DNA from: DASRRB01 sp036732755
GTDB lineage: Bacteria > Planctomycetota > B15-G4 > SIAN01
DNA length: 64,000 nt
Assembly: GCA_036732755.1 (NCBI GenBank)
Contig: DAINBU010000006.1
Location: 22,769 to 86,768, forward strand
Reading direction: 5' to 3'
Position numbers and translations under genes: made by a program. Positions within the stretch are counted from its first letter, which is position 1; each line of letters opens with the position of its first letter. Below are positions 35,401-43,460 of this stretch, one piece after another. Below the pieces are notes generated by a model. That model did not search any database, was not told where the DNA came from, and saw only the letters and a list, made by a program, of their open reading frames with translations.

Positions 35401-35470
35401 CGCGCCGACGGGCGCGCCGCCATCACTACTCTGCGCGCGCCGACGGGCGCGCCGCCATCACTACTCTGCG
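35401..35470. repeat. Perfect 35-bp tandem direct repeat
   Basis: Two identical 35-bp units, 35401-35435 and 35436-35470, lie between convergent genes just after the NapC-like stop and before the lipoprotein stop. Each contains GGGCGCGCC, which is also self-complementary in part (GGCGCGCC). No other copies are obvious in the window. Confidence 0.95.
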
Positions 35471-35478
35471 CGCCGCCT

Positions 35479-36306
35479 CTACTTCTTCTTCTCCGTGCAC
35501 GGGAACGGGGAGTCGATGCCGAGGCAGGTCGGCAGCTGCGGCGCCGCGCGCTCGATCTCGTCGCGCAGGTTCTCCGGCAGGGGCGCGCCCGTCGTCCCGA
35601 GCACCGTCGCCAGCGCGCCGAGCTTCTCGCGCAGCCGCCGCTCCCACATCCAGGAGAAGCGGTACCACTCCGGACCGTAGTAGAAGCCCTCGATGTGGAA
35701 GTCGGCGTCGTAGAGCGTGCACTCCCAGACGACGCGGCCGTCGCGACGGTCGATGAGCTCGAGCTCGACGCAGAAGCCGTTGCGCGACGTGCCCATCGGG
35801 AGGCCGAGGCACCAGAGGATCTCCGCGTAGATCGAGATCCCGTAGGTCCAGCGCGTCTCGTGGACGTAGTAGGTCTTGAGCTTCCCGCGCAGGACGTGGG
35901 TCGCGGCCGCGTCGACGTGGCCGTCGCCGCTGTACTCGGCCCCGTCGACCATCCGCTGGCGCTCGAGCTCGGCGACGATCGAGCGCGCGAGGTCCTCGCA
36001 CGGCGAGGCGCGGTACTCCGTCGTGTCGGCGCCGGGGACGGTCGCCTCGGGGCGGTCGAAGTGGGTCCAGCCGCCGGGCGCGAGCGGCGCGTACGCCCAC
36101 GGCATGTACGAGCGATTGGTCTCGGCGCGCCGGTCGGAGAGGCGCTCGACCGCGACGACGACGGCCGCCGGGTGATCGCACTGGGTCGTGGCGTAGCGCC
36201 CCGACGGGTAGGTCCAGGCGCCGACCGACGTGAGGCAGCCAGCGAGCGGCGCGAGGAGCGCGATCGCGGCCACCGCGCGACCCCACCCGCCGGTCGAGCG
36301 ACTCAT
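35479..36306 (-). CDS. Hypothetical lipoprotein
   Basis: A 275-residue protein with a lipobox signal peptide (VAAIALLAPLAGCLTS, Cys near residue 24). The mature protein has Tyr/Trp-rich segments (RWTYGISIYAEILWCLGLPM, FHIEGFYYGPEWYRFSW) and ends in a Lys tail. The style resembles small outer-membrane lipoproteins of the LptE/GNA-type or curli-accessory kind, but no specific family is recognised. It converges on the NapC-like gene. Confidence 0.6.
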   Translation of the reverse strand: MSRSTGGWGRAVAAIALLAPLAGCLTSVGAWTYPSGRYATTQCDHPAAVVVAVERLSDRRAETNRSYMPWAYAPLAPGGWTHFDRPEATVPGADTTEYRASPCEDLARSIVAELERQRMVDGAEYSGDGHVDAAATHVLRGKLKTYYVHETRWTYGISIYAEILWCLGLPMGTSRNGFCVELELIDRRDGRVVWECTLYDADFHIEGFYYGPEWYRFSWMWERRLREKLGALATVLGTTGAPLPENLRDEIERAAPQLPTCLGIDSPFPCTEKKK

Positions 36307-36424
36307 GCGATGGCGTCTCCGATGCGGACTCGGCGGACTCGGCGCATCTTGCGCGCCTCCGATCGGCGTCGATGATGGCGGCCCGCCCCCTCGTGCGTTC
36401 CGCTCATCGTGAAGGAGCGACCCC

Positions 36425-36883
36425 ATGCCCGTGAAGCCCATCCCCGACGGATACCACACCGTCACGCCGTACCTGTACGTCATCGACTTCTACAAGAAGG
36501 CGTTCGGCGCCGAGGAGCTCATGCGCTTCCCCGGGCCCGACGGCCGCATCGGCCACGCGGAGATCCGCATCGGCGACTCGCCGATCATGCTCGCCGACGA
36601 GCACCCCGAGATGAACGCGATCGGCCCGCAGACGCGCGGCGGCACCACGGTCGGCTTCGCGATCTACGTCCCCGACGTCGACCAGCGCGTCGCCAAGGCG
36701 GTGGCCGCGGGCGCGAAGATCGTGCGTCCCGTGCAGAACCAGTTCTACGGCGACCGCAGCGGCACGCTCACCGACCCCTTCGGCCACACCTGGACGATCG
36801 CGACCCACGTCGAGGACGTCCCCCCCGCCGAGATGGAGCGGCGCGCGAAGGCCGCGAAGTCGGAAGGCGGCGCCTGCGCCTGA
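36425..36883 (+). CDS. VOC-superfamily (glyoxalase/PhnB-like) protein
   Basis: A 152-residue protein starting MPVKPIPDGYHTVTPYLYV, with GAAGGAGCG upstream. It shows the two betaalphabetabetabeta modules of the VOC fold: VIDFYKKAFGAEELMRF in the first, and VGFAIYVPDVDQRVAKAVAAGAKIV plus GDRSGTLTDPFGHTWTIATH in the second. These match PhnB-type proteins. It is small and soluble, so an antibiotic-resistance or dioxygenase role cannot be chosen. It is a lone plus-strand gene between two minus-strand genes. Confidence 0.85.
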   Translation: MPVKPIPDGYHTVTPYLYVIDFYKKAFGAEELMRFPGPDGRIGHAEIRIGDSPIMLADEHPEMNAIGPQTRGGTTVGFAIYVPDVDQRVAKAVAAGAKIVRPVQNQFYGDRSGTLTDPFGHTWTIATHVEDVPPAEMERRAKAAKSEGGACA

Positions 36884-36908
36884 GCAGAGCGGGCGCCTCG
36901 CCTCCACG

Positions 36909-38945
36909 TCAGCGCTTCGGCGGGCCGCGGAACTCCGCGCGCGGCGCGAACGGCTCGATGCCGAGCGCGGCGTCGATCTCGTCGGGGTAGTAGACGACGC
37001 CGCCCTGCAGGACGAGGCGTCCCTTGCGGATCGCGCGGATGTCGGCCGTCGGGTCGCCGTCGACGAGGTAGAGGTCGGCGAGGCGGCCCGGCGCGATCGT
37101 GCCGAGGCGGTCGGAAGGGCCGAGGAAGCGCGCGCCGCCGAGCGTCGCCGCCGTGAGCACGGCGGGCGCGGGGATCCCCGCCTTCACCCAGCACTCGAGC
37201 TCCGAGTGGAGCACGAGGCCGGCGACGTCGTCGGTCCCGGGCACGAGCGGGACGCCGGCCGCGTGCAGCAGCGCGAGCGTCTCTTCGAGCTTGCGCCAGC
37301 TCGCTTCGTAGGCGGCGTACTGCTCCGGCTTCACGTCGAGCGCGGCCGAACGCCGCCCGCGCCGGAGCGCCGCCGGCGCGTGGTCGATCCAGCCCTCGTC
37401 GGCGAAGCTCGCCCGGCCGGGGCGCGACAGCAGCAGCGCGGCGAACACTGCCATGGTCGGGTCGAGCGTGGTGCGCCGCTCCTTCATCAGGTCGACCATG
37501 CGTTTCACGGGCGCGCAGCCGAGGTCGAGCCGCCCCATGCGCTCGCCCAGCGCCGTGAAGCGGAACGGCGTGCGCGTGTCCTCCTTCAGCGGGTCGATGA
37601 TGAAGCTCAGCATGAGCTGGTTGACGTGGTTGATCTCGTCGTAGCCGTCGCGCACGGCGCGCTCCGACGACATGAAGGCCGGCACGTGGCCCGACACGTG
37701 CAGCCCGAGGCGGTGCGCCTCGGCCGCGATCGGCTTCACGAACTCCGGGTCCATCGAGTTGTAGATCTTCACGCCCCAGAAGCCGTGCTCCGCGTACCAG
37801 CGCACCTTCGCGAGCGCCTCGTCGAGCGTCGCGACCACGAAGCCGGTGTGCGCCGAGTAGGGTGACTTCCCCTCGAGGAAGCCGCTGTTCTTCGTGCGCG
37901 GCCCGACGATCTCGCCGGTCGCGATGCGCCGCTCGAGCTCGAGCAGCGCGTCGTTGTCGTTGCCCGGATCACGAACGAAGGTGACACCACACGCCATGTG
38001 CTGCAGCCCGTCCCAGTCGCCGAGGTGCGCGTGCGAGTCGAAGAGGCCGGGCAGCAGCGTGCCGCCGCCGCCGTCGGCGACGAGCGCGTCGGCCGGCGGC
38101 GGATCGGAATTGACGACGACGATCGCGTCGCGGAAGACGCCGACGTTGGTCGCATCGCCGAGCCGGCCGCTCGCGGAATCGAAGACGCGGACGTTGGTGA
38201 TCCAGAGCGGCGCGTCGAAGCGGTGGGCGAGCTGCGCGGAGAGCTTGCGCAGGAGGCCGGTCGAGAGCTCGCCCGCGAGCGCCGAGAGCGCGGCGAACTC
38301 CTGCTGGTGGCGCTCTTCGACGAAGACGCGGCCGGGCGCGATCGAGGCGACCAGGCGGTCGCCGCGCGCGAGCAGGAGTTCGGGCGCGAGCCCGATCCCC
38401 CACAACGCGAAGGCGGTGACCGTCTCCTTTTCGGCTCCCGCGCCGATCTCGACGTCGCGCAGCTTCTCGAGCCGCAGCGTCCCGGCGGGGAGCGTCGCGC
38501 AGCGCAGGTCGGGGCACTTCAGGAGGACGCGCAGGTCGAGCTCGAGCGACCACGGCGAGCCGTCGGCCGCGAGGTAGAGCGCCGAACCGGCGTCGGCCTC
38601 GCCGCGATCGTTGAGGGAGCTCCAGCGCGCCTTCCCGTCCGCGACGACGAAGCGCTCCTGCACCGGCGCGCCGACCGGCCCCTTCCCCTCGATCTCCCAC
38701 TTCGTCGGACGGCCGTCGGCGCCGAGCTCGACGTGCTCCTTCACCTTCGGGCCGCGGCCGTTGTCGTCGACGCGCCAGTCGCAGTCGACGACCGCGCCGT
38801 CGGGCGTCGCCGCTTCGGTGACCTCGAGGCGGCCGATCGGGCCGGAGCTCGAGAGGAGGACGTACTTCGCGGTCGGGGCGGGAGCCGGAGCCGGAGAGAC
38901 CCGCTCCGAGCCGACCGCCACGAGGGCCAACACGACGCCGAACAT
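36909..38945 (-). CDS. Secreted amidohydrolase-family metal-dependent hydrolase
   Basis: A 678-residue protein with a short hydrophobic N-terminus and a roughly 260-residue non-catalytic N-terminal domain. The amidohydrolase domain follows, with DSHAHL (first metal-binding HxH), a Lys-bearing KIYNSM, HVSGHVP (second His pair), a downstream GTDD (Asp ligand) and a returning beta sandwich (GRLADLYLVDGDP, GRLVLQGGVVY). This is the imidazolonepropionase/prolidase-like arrangement. Substrate not assignable. The start ATG gives an exported protein; the cytosolic alternative is less likely. Overlapping longer frames are shadows. Confidence 0.83.
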   Translation of the reverse strand: MFGVVLALVAVGSERVSPAPAPAPTAKYVLLSSSGPIGRLEVTEAATPDGAVVDCDWRVDDNGRGPKVKEHVELGADGRPTKWEIEGKGPVGAPVQERFVVADGKARWSSLNDRGEADAGSALYLAADGSPWSLELDLRVLLKCPDLRCATLPAGTLRLEKLRDVEIGAGAEKETVTAFALWGIGLAPELLLARGDRLVASIAPGRVFVEERHQQEFAALSALAGELSTGLLRKLSAQLAHRFDAPLWITNVRVFDSASGRLGDATNVGVFRDAIVVVNSDPPPADALVADGGGGTLLPGLFDSHAHLGDWDGLQHMACGVTFVRDPGNDNDALLELERRIATGEIVGPRTKNSGFLEGKSPYSAHTGFVVATLDEALAKVRWYAEHGFWGVKIYNSMDPEFVKPIAAEAHRLGLHVSGHVPAFMSSERAVRDGYDEINHVNQLMLSFIIDPLKEDTRTPFRFTALGERMGRLDLGCAPVKRMVDLMKERRTTLDPTMAVFAALLLSRPGRASFADEGWIDHAPAALRRGRRSAALDVKPEQYAAYEASWRKLEETLALLHAAGVPLVPGTDDVAGLVLHSELECWVKAGIPAPAVLTAATLGGARFLGPSDRLGTIAPGRLADLYLVDGDPTADIRAIRKGRLVLQGGVVYYPDEIDAALGIEPFAPRAEFRGPPKR

Positions 38946-39279
38946 CGGAGTCTCCACGCAGCGGGGCGAGGCGGAGACTCTAGCGGGCGCGACGACGCTC
39001 AGCGCGCCGTCGGCGCAGCGCTCTCCTCGTCCGCCGACAGGGCGCGCGTGAGGACGCGGCAGTTCGACCACGCGAGCACCGACCCGAACATCCCCGCGAG
39101 CCAACCGTGCCGTCGCCGGGTGACGAGCTGCAGGCGTCCGGCTTCGCACGTCCTGCAGATCAGTTCATCGTGGGCGGAATCCTCGAAAGTCCGCGAACCC
39201 CGCTGCGACCGCGCACCAGACGGACTCGAGTGCGAGAGTCGACGCGCGGTCCGCTTCCTGATCGCGGCGCGGGACTGCT
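38946..39279. other. 334-nt intergenic region, no convincing gene
   Basis: This stretch precedes the amidohydrolase gene start and follows the end of the small membrane-protein operon. A minus-strand frame here reads ICRTCEAGRLQL and then WLAGMFGSVLAWSNCRVL, which resembles a Cys-containing small protein with one membrane helix, but no start codon in frame precedes it. It may be a decayed gene fragment. No other feature is seen. Confidence 0.4.
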
Positions 39280-39693
39280 TCAAGACGCCGACTGTTCGAT
39301 GCTGGGTGGAGGGATCAAGTTGACGTCGATGTCGCGCTCGAACCTCTCGAGGGTTCCGTTGGAGCGCAGCACCTCCGTGATGGCGTCCAGGCGATTCATC
39401 GCCCTCCATGCCACCCAGTAACCGACCAGCCCGTATCCCGCGACAAGGGATCCGAGCAAGATCCACCAAGACGCGGTTTCATGCGCTGTCGCAAACGACA
39501 TCGCGACGAAGATCCCGACGGGCACGAGGTTGAAGATCTGATTCCTCAATCCGTTCGACGACCAATCCTGCTGCGCGACCTTGACCACGCTCATCCGACG
39601 CTTCGTCTCGCGGAGGATTCGCGTCGCCTGCCACTTCGGCAAGTCGCTTCCAGGTTGCATGGAACTCTCCACGACGGGCGGCTGCGATTTCAT
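39280..39693 (-). CDS. Hypothetical two-helix membrane protein
   Basis: A 137-residue protein from an ATG (MKSQPPVVESS) that overlaps the preceding gene's stop as ATGA. Two hydrophobic helices (LVPVGIFVAMSFATA and WWILLGSLVAGYGLVGYW) are joined by a short loop. The cytoplasmic ends are basic and the C-terminus is polar. It is the last of four overlapping or closely spaced minus-strand genes headed by a sigma-factor fusion protein. Function unknown. Confidence 0.6.
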   Translation of the reverse strand: MKSQPPVVESSMQPGSDLPKWQATRILRETKRRMSVVKVAQQDWSSNGLRNQIFNLVPVGIFVAMSFATAHETASWWILLGSLVAGYGLVGYWVAWRAMNRLDAITEVLRSNGTLERFERDIDVNLIPPPSIEQSAS

Positions 39694-39953
39694 CCAGTGA
39701 CTGCCAGTTTCTCGGCCGCCGGCGGCGACCGCCAGTGCGTCGCGCAAAACCTCTCCATCGCTCGGACGCGTCGGTCGACCCGCCATTCCGAAACGGCCAG
39801 GACGAGGAGTCCGATCGGCATCGAAACGCCGAGCAGGATCGCCATCCCCGTCCCGATCCCGGCCTTGGTCGCGATTCGAATGAATACGAACCGTGCTACA
39901 GCCGTCGTCACGAACGACGTGACAGGCACGACGAGCGCGTGATCCCAGTTCAT
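39690..39953 (-). CDS. Small hypothetical membrane protein
   Basis: An 87-residue protein (MNWDHALVVPVTSFVTT) with two hydrophobic segments around residues 8-28 and 32-55 and a basic tail. Its stop overlaps the start of the next membrane-protein gene, supporting co-translation. It begins 38 nt after the preceding gene of the sigma-fusion operon. No family recognised. Confidence 0.6.
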   Translation of the reverse strand: MNWDHALVVPVTSFVTTAVARFVFIRIATKAGIGTGMAILLGVSMPIGLLVLAVSEWRVDRRVRAMERFCATHWRSPPAAEKLAVTG

Positions 39954-39991
39954 GATTGCATCTCTCGCTTCACGCGCGCGCGCATCGGGAT

Positions 39992-40603
39992 TCAATCGTC
40001 GACGGACCAGACTGGCTGCTCCGACGAGCGATGCAGCACGAAGCCGTCCGACATGTAGTCGCCGACCGACAAGGACCAGTGGCGTCCATCGTCGCGCGAT
40101 TCGTAGTCCCAGCCGCCGAACCGATTCCATGCCGGATGGACGCCGGCGTCCTCGAGCCGGGCCGGGTACGCGTCCTTGACGGCGCGATGACTCTCCAGCG
40201 CGGCGACGATCCGATCCCCCTCTTTCCGAAGATCCTGGTGCGACGTCCCGAACTGCATGTACACCGCGACAAGCGCGAGAACCGTCGCCGACGCACCGAT
40301 GCAGACCCGACGCCAACGCGGTGTTCCGAGTCCGGTCTTCGCGAGCGATGCAGCGAGACCGACCACGAGCCCTCCCGTGACCCAGACCAGAGTCCTCACC
40401 CGGTCCTGCGCGACGAGCACGTCGGCGCCGACGATCCCCGCGAGCGCGAGGAGGACGAACGCCCAACTTCCGATGGATGACCTCGAACGTGATCTTGTCC
40501 CGATCGGCAGGTCACTTGGCAGATTCACCCCTTCATGCTTCAGCACTCGCACGACGGGGACCTCGCGATCAGCGTGCGGATCGCCGCGCGGCGAATCCTT
40601 CAT
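39992..40603 (-). CDS. Hypothetical membrane protein, pseudopilin-like C-terminal segment
   Basis: A 203-residue protein with about three hydrophobic helices in residues 45-125. The C-terminal soluble part has the phrase AVKDAYPARLEDAG and later GGWDYESRDDGRHWSLSV, reminiscent of the YPxxLxxL ... DxWGxxYxY pattern of GspG-like pseudopilins. The ATG overlaps the stop of the upstream sigma-fusion gene as ATGA, so it is translationally coupled to it. Function unknown; the context suggests it assists or is regulated by that sensor. Confidence 0.6.
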   Translation of the reverse strand: MKDSPRGDPHADREVPVVRVLKHEGVNLPSDLPIGTRSRSRSSIGSWAFVLLALAGIVGADVLVAQDRVRTLVWVTGGLVVGLAASLAKTGLGTPRWRRVCIGASATVLALVAVYMQFGTSHQDLRKEGDRIVAALESHRAVKDAYPARLEDAGVHPAWNRFGGWDYESRDDGRHWSLSVGDYMSDGFVLHRSSEQPVWSVDD

Positions 40604-43323
40604 CTCGGCCGCGATTCCAGAGGCTCGAGGACGACGTCGATCTTGTCCGATGCGGGAGCGTCGAAGTCGACACGACGCTCGTGGAAGCCGGTTCGAGACG
40701 CGATCGCCGTGTAGCGTCCCGGGCACAGCGTCGCCGTGAATTCGTCGATCGCGTCCGAGTCGGGCCGCCACGCTCTCCAGAGATTCTCGACGGGGATCCC
40801 GTCGTGATCGAGAATCTGGAAGTGGAGCGCCGGCCTGCCCTCGGCGAGCGGCGGCGCGACGTGGAATCGGGCCGGGACCCCAACCGCGCAGCGTGCCTCG
40901 ATGTCCGGGAACGATTCGGCCGCGACGAAGCGCACGACGCCGGGCGCCTCGTCCGGGAAGCCTGACACGACGAAGACGTGTTCGCCCTTCGCCAGCGCGT
41001 CGAATTCGAATTCGCCGTCGGGATTCGAGACGACGTCGTGGACGTGCGTCGCGATGAGCCCCTGGGTCGTCACTCGATACGCGGCGATCGGCGCCTTGCC
41101 GAACGGGCTCCCGTCCGCGTGCCGCGCGACTCCATGGACCCCGCCGCGGGCGCGCGGGATCTCGAGCGTCAGCGGCTCCGATCCGGGCAGCTGCGAGGTA
41201 TCGACCGGGAAGATGCTGACGGCGTGGCCGCTGATCTCCGCTTCGATCAGGATGGGACCGGGATCGCATCCGTAGCGAACCACTCCCTTCCTCGGATCCC
41301 CGTCGTCGCGGATCGTCGCGATGATCCGCTCGCCGTTCGAGCCCTGCGGCAGGTAGCGCTCGTGCGACAGGTCGATCGGGTCCTTCGATTCCGCATCGAC
41401 GAAGCGGACCGCGAAAGTCGCCGCGACGGATTCCTTCGGGACCTTCGCCGTATCGCACGGGAGATCGGGAGCGCGCGCGAGGTCGCGAAGCGGAACGGTG
41501 CCGACGACAGCGTCGGCGATCCTCAATTCGAGCGCGCCCCGGAAGCCGTCATGAACGACGACTTCGTACTGCCCCTTCACGTAGTCGATCCGGCCCTCGA
41601 CGGGCTTGCTGGAATCGTCGACTGCAGTGGTCGAGCGCGACACCGCCTCGGAGCCGACCGCGAATACGGCGGCCTTCGCGGCCCGGCCTTCCGGCGTCCG
41701 AGCCGCGAAGTGCTCGACGAGGAACGGCTCGAGGGCCAGGGGGAGGCCGGTCGTGTCGACGATGCGCCCGCGCACGATTGTTCCCGGCCGGCGTTGCATC
41801 GTGATGTCGAGATCCGCAGCGGTCGCGTGCGGCTTGATCTCGATCTTGGTCGGACGCTTTCGCAGGAACCCCGGCACCTTGCAGTCGAATTCGATCAGAT
41901 CACCGCAGTAGAAGCCGAAGTCGAACTGTCCGACAGAATCGCCGGACACCTTCGTGCGGATCGTCCCGCCGATGCGGCGAGGCGGGCAGCGCGAGACGAA
42001 CGTCAAGAGCGCATTCCCGATCGGAACGCCGTCCTCGTCGTGCACCTTCCCGCGAATGACCAGTCCCGGGATGAGCGGGACGTCCACCTCGTGTTCGACG
42101 TGCTCGCGATCGAAGCTGTGGATGTCGGTGACGGTCGCTCCCACGCTCTGGTCGTACGCGCCGATCGACCAGCCGGGGATCGTCGAGAGGTCGGTGAACT
42201 CGTAGATCCCGCCGGCGCCGCTCCTCGTCGCGATCCATATGTCGCCGGCCCGCTGGTCCGATGGCCGATTCGCTTCGGCCGCCGCGGGGACCGAGAACTC
42301 CGGCATCGTGTAGTTGATTTGGTGGGACGAGGAAGGGATCGCCCAGACGAACGCATCGGAAACCGGGTTCCCATCGCGATCCTTGACGATCCCATGGATC
42401 CTTCCCGTTCGCGCCGCGCGCTTTGGCGGCGGCGGCGCGAGTGCAGGCGTCGGTTCGACCGAACGAGCGACGTCGGGAGTGCGCGACGACCCGTTCGCCG
42501 CAGCCAGAGGTGCGGCGTCGGAAACCGGCGTGACCCGCGCGGCGGCCGCGTCCGTGACGCGGAATTCCCGATGAGCCTTCTCCCACCACCACCACCCCGC
42601 CCCCGCCGCCGCGACGACCGCCGCCCCGACCAGCACCCTCCGCGTCGTCTGCAGCGCCGCGGTCCGTCCGAAGCCGCGGGAGACGGCGGAGCTGCCATGG
42701 GCTCCTCCGTCTCCCGCGATGGACGGACGGTCGGCGCTCGCGGCGATGTCGCGCAGGCGGGACAGCAGGAGCGCCTGCGCCGCCACCCCTTCGTGGGCGG
42801 TGCCGCGCGTCTCCTCGTCCACCCGGCGCTCGAGGAGCTCGCGTACTCGCAGGACGCCGCGCCGGATTCGCGTCCGCACGGTGTCCTCACCGGTCTTGGT
42901 GAGGCGTGCGATCGCGGCGACCTCCTGCTCTTCGAAGAAGCGCAGGATGACCGTGCTCCGGTACGGTTCGTCCAAGGCGAGCACGCACTCCACGACTTTG
43001 CGGCGCAGCTCGGCGCGCGCGACCGCTTCGACCGGACTCTCGACCGGCGGCGGCGGGGGGAGCGCGACTTCACGAGCGGCGCGCGCAGTGTCGCTGCGTG
43101 CGGCCGACCGCACGACGTTCTTCGCCACCGTCCCCAGCCAGCCGCGCAGGTTGCCCGTGTGCCGCGGCGGCCGGGCGAGGGCCGTGGCGAGGGTCTGCTG
43201 CACGACGTCGTCGATGTCGGCCTCGTTGGCCACGAGCGCGCGCGCGAACTTCGCGAGCCACGCGCTGTGCGAGAGCAACGTCGTCGCGTCGAGCGCGAGC
43301 GAGGGGGGTGGGAAGTCGGTCAT
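40600..43323 (-). CDS. ECF sigma factor fused by a transmembrane helix to periplasmic carboxypeptidase-regulatory-like domains
   Basis: A 907-residue protein. Residues 1-170 are a full ECF sigma factor: DIDDVVQQTLATALARPP, GWLGTVAKNVVRSAARS, and a sigma-4 with RSTVILRFFEEQEVAAIARLTKTGEDTVRTRI. A membrane helix lies at about 229-246 (LVGAAVVAAAGAGWWWW), followed by a Pro-rich linker. The remaining 600 residues are repeated beta-sandwich modules of the carboxypeptidase-regulatory type (GRIHGIVKDRDGNPVSDAFVW, GTIVRGRIVDTTGLPLALEPF, GGVHGVARHADGSPFGKAPI). The fusion looks like a sigma factor held at the membrane by its own sensor. It leads a four-gene operon with overlaps. Confidence 0.88.
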   Translation of the reverse strand: MTDFPPPSLALDATTLLSHSAWLAKFARALVANEADIDDVVQQTLATALARPPRHTGNLRGWLGTVAKNVVRSAARSDTARAAREVALPPPPPVESPVEAVARAELRRKVVECVLALDEPYRSTVILRFFEEQEVAAIARLTKTGEDTVRTRIRRGVLRVRELLERRVDEETRGTAHEGVAAQALLLSRLRDIAASADRPSIAGDGGAHGSSAVSRGFGRTAALQTTRRVLVGAAVVAAAGAGWWWWEKAHREFRVTDAAAARVTPVSDAAPLAAANGSSRTPDVARSVEPTPALAPPPPKRAARTGRIHGIVKDRDGNPVSDAFVWAIPSSSHQINYTMPEFSVPAAAEANRPSDQRAGDIWIATRSGAGGIYEFTDLSTIPGWSIGAYDQSVGATVTDIHSFDREHVEHEVDVPLIPGLVIRGKVHDEDGVPIGNALLTFVSRCPPRRIGGTIRTKVSGDSVGQFDFGFYCGDLIEFDCKVPGFLRKRPTKIEIKPHATAADLDITMQRRPGTIVRGRIVDTTGLPLALEPFLVEHFAARTPEGRAAKAAVFAVGSEAVSRSTTAVDDSSKPVEGRIDYVKGQYEVVVHDGFRGALELRIADAVVGTVPLRDLARAPDLPCDTAKVPKESVAATFAVRFVDAESKDPIDLSHERYLPQGSNGERIIATIRDDGDPRKGVVRYGCDPGPILIEAEISGHAVSIFPVDTSQLPGSEPLTLEIPRARGGVHGVARHADGSPFGKAPIAAYRVTTQGLIATHVHDVVSNPDGEFEFDALAKGEHVFVVSGFPDEAPGVVRFVAAESFPDIEARCAVGVPARFHVAPPLAEGRPALHFQILDHDGIPVENLWRAWRPDSDAIDEFTATLCPGRYTAIASRTGFHERRVDFDAPASDKIDVVLEPLESRPR

Positions 43324-43406
43324 GCGGCCCTTGAATGCACCCGAGAGCCGTTTCCGTTCAGCCCCCGGCGAAGCCGCCGATGTACCGCGCCCCCTATTAA
43401 TGAGGA

Positions 43407-43441
43407 AGGCGCCCTTCCCTCGACCCGGGGGAGGGGCGCCT
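43407..43441 (-). terminator. GC-rich hairpin, likely terminator after the DUF4382 gene
   Basis: An inverted repeat with AGGCGCC ... GGCGCCT ends and a TTCCCTC/GGGGGAGG-like middle lies downstream of the DUF4382 lipoprotein stop (minus strand). It is followed on that strand by a TTCCTCATTAAT stretch, a weak U/A tract. It also lies in the upstream region of the sigma-fusion gene. Confidence 0.6.
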
Positions 43442-43460
43442 CGAGCTCATCCGTCGTGGT

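Noticed and set aside
35401..35470. 35-bp repeat as a CRISPR array or phage attachment site
   Set aside because: Only two adjacent identical units without spacers, and no integrase or tRNA gene nearby.
38999..39469. 156-residue minus-strand frame upstream of the amidohydrolase
   Set aside because: No in-frame start before the protein-like part, and its 5' half overlaps the membrane-protein gene; treated as a possible remnant.
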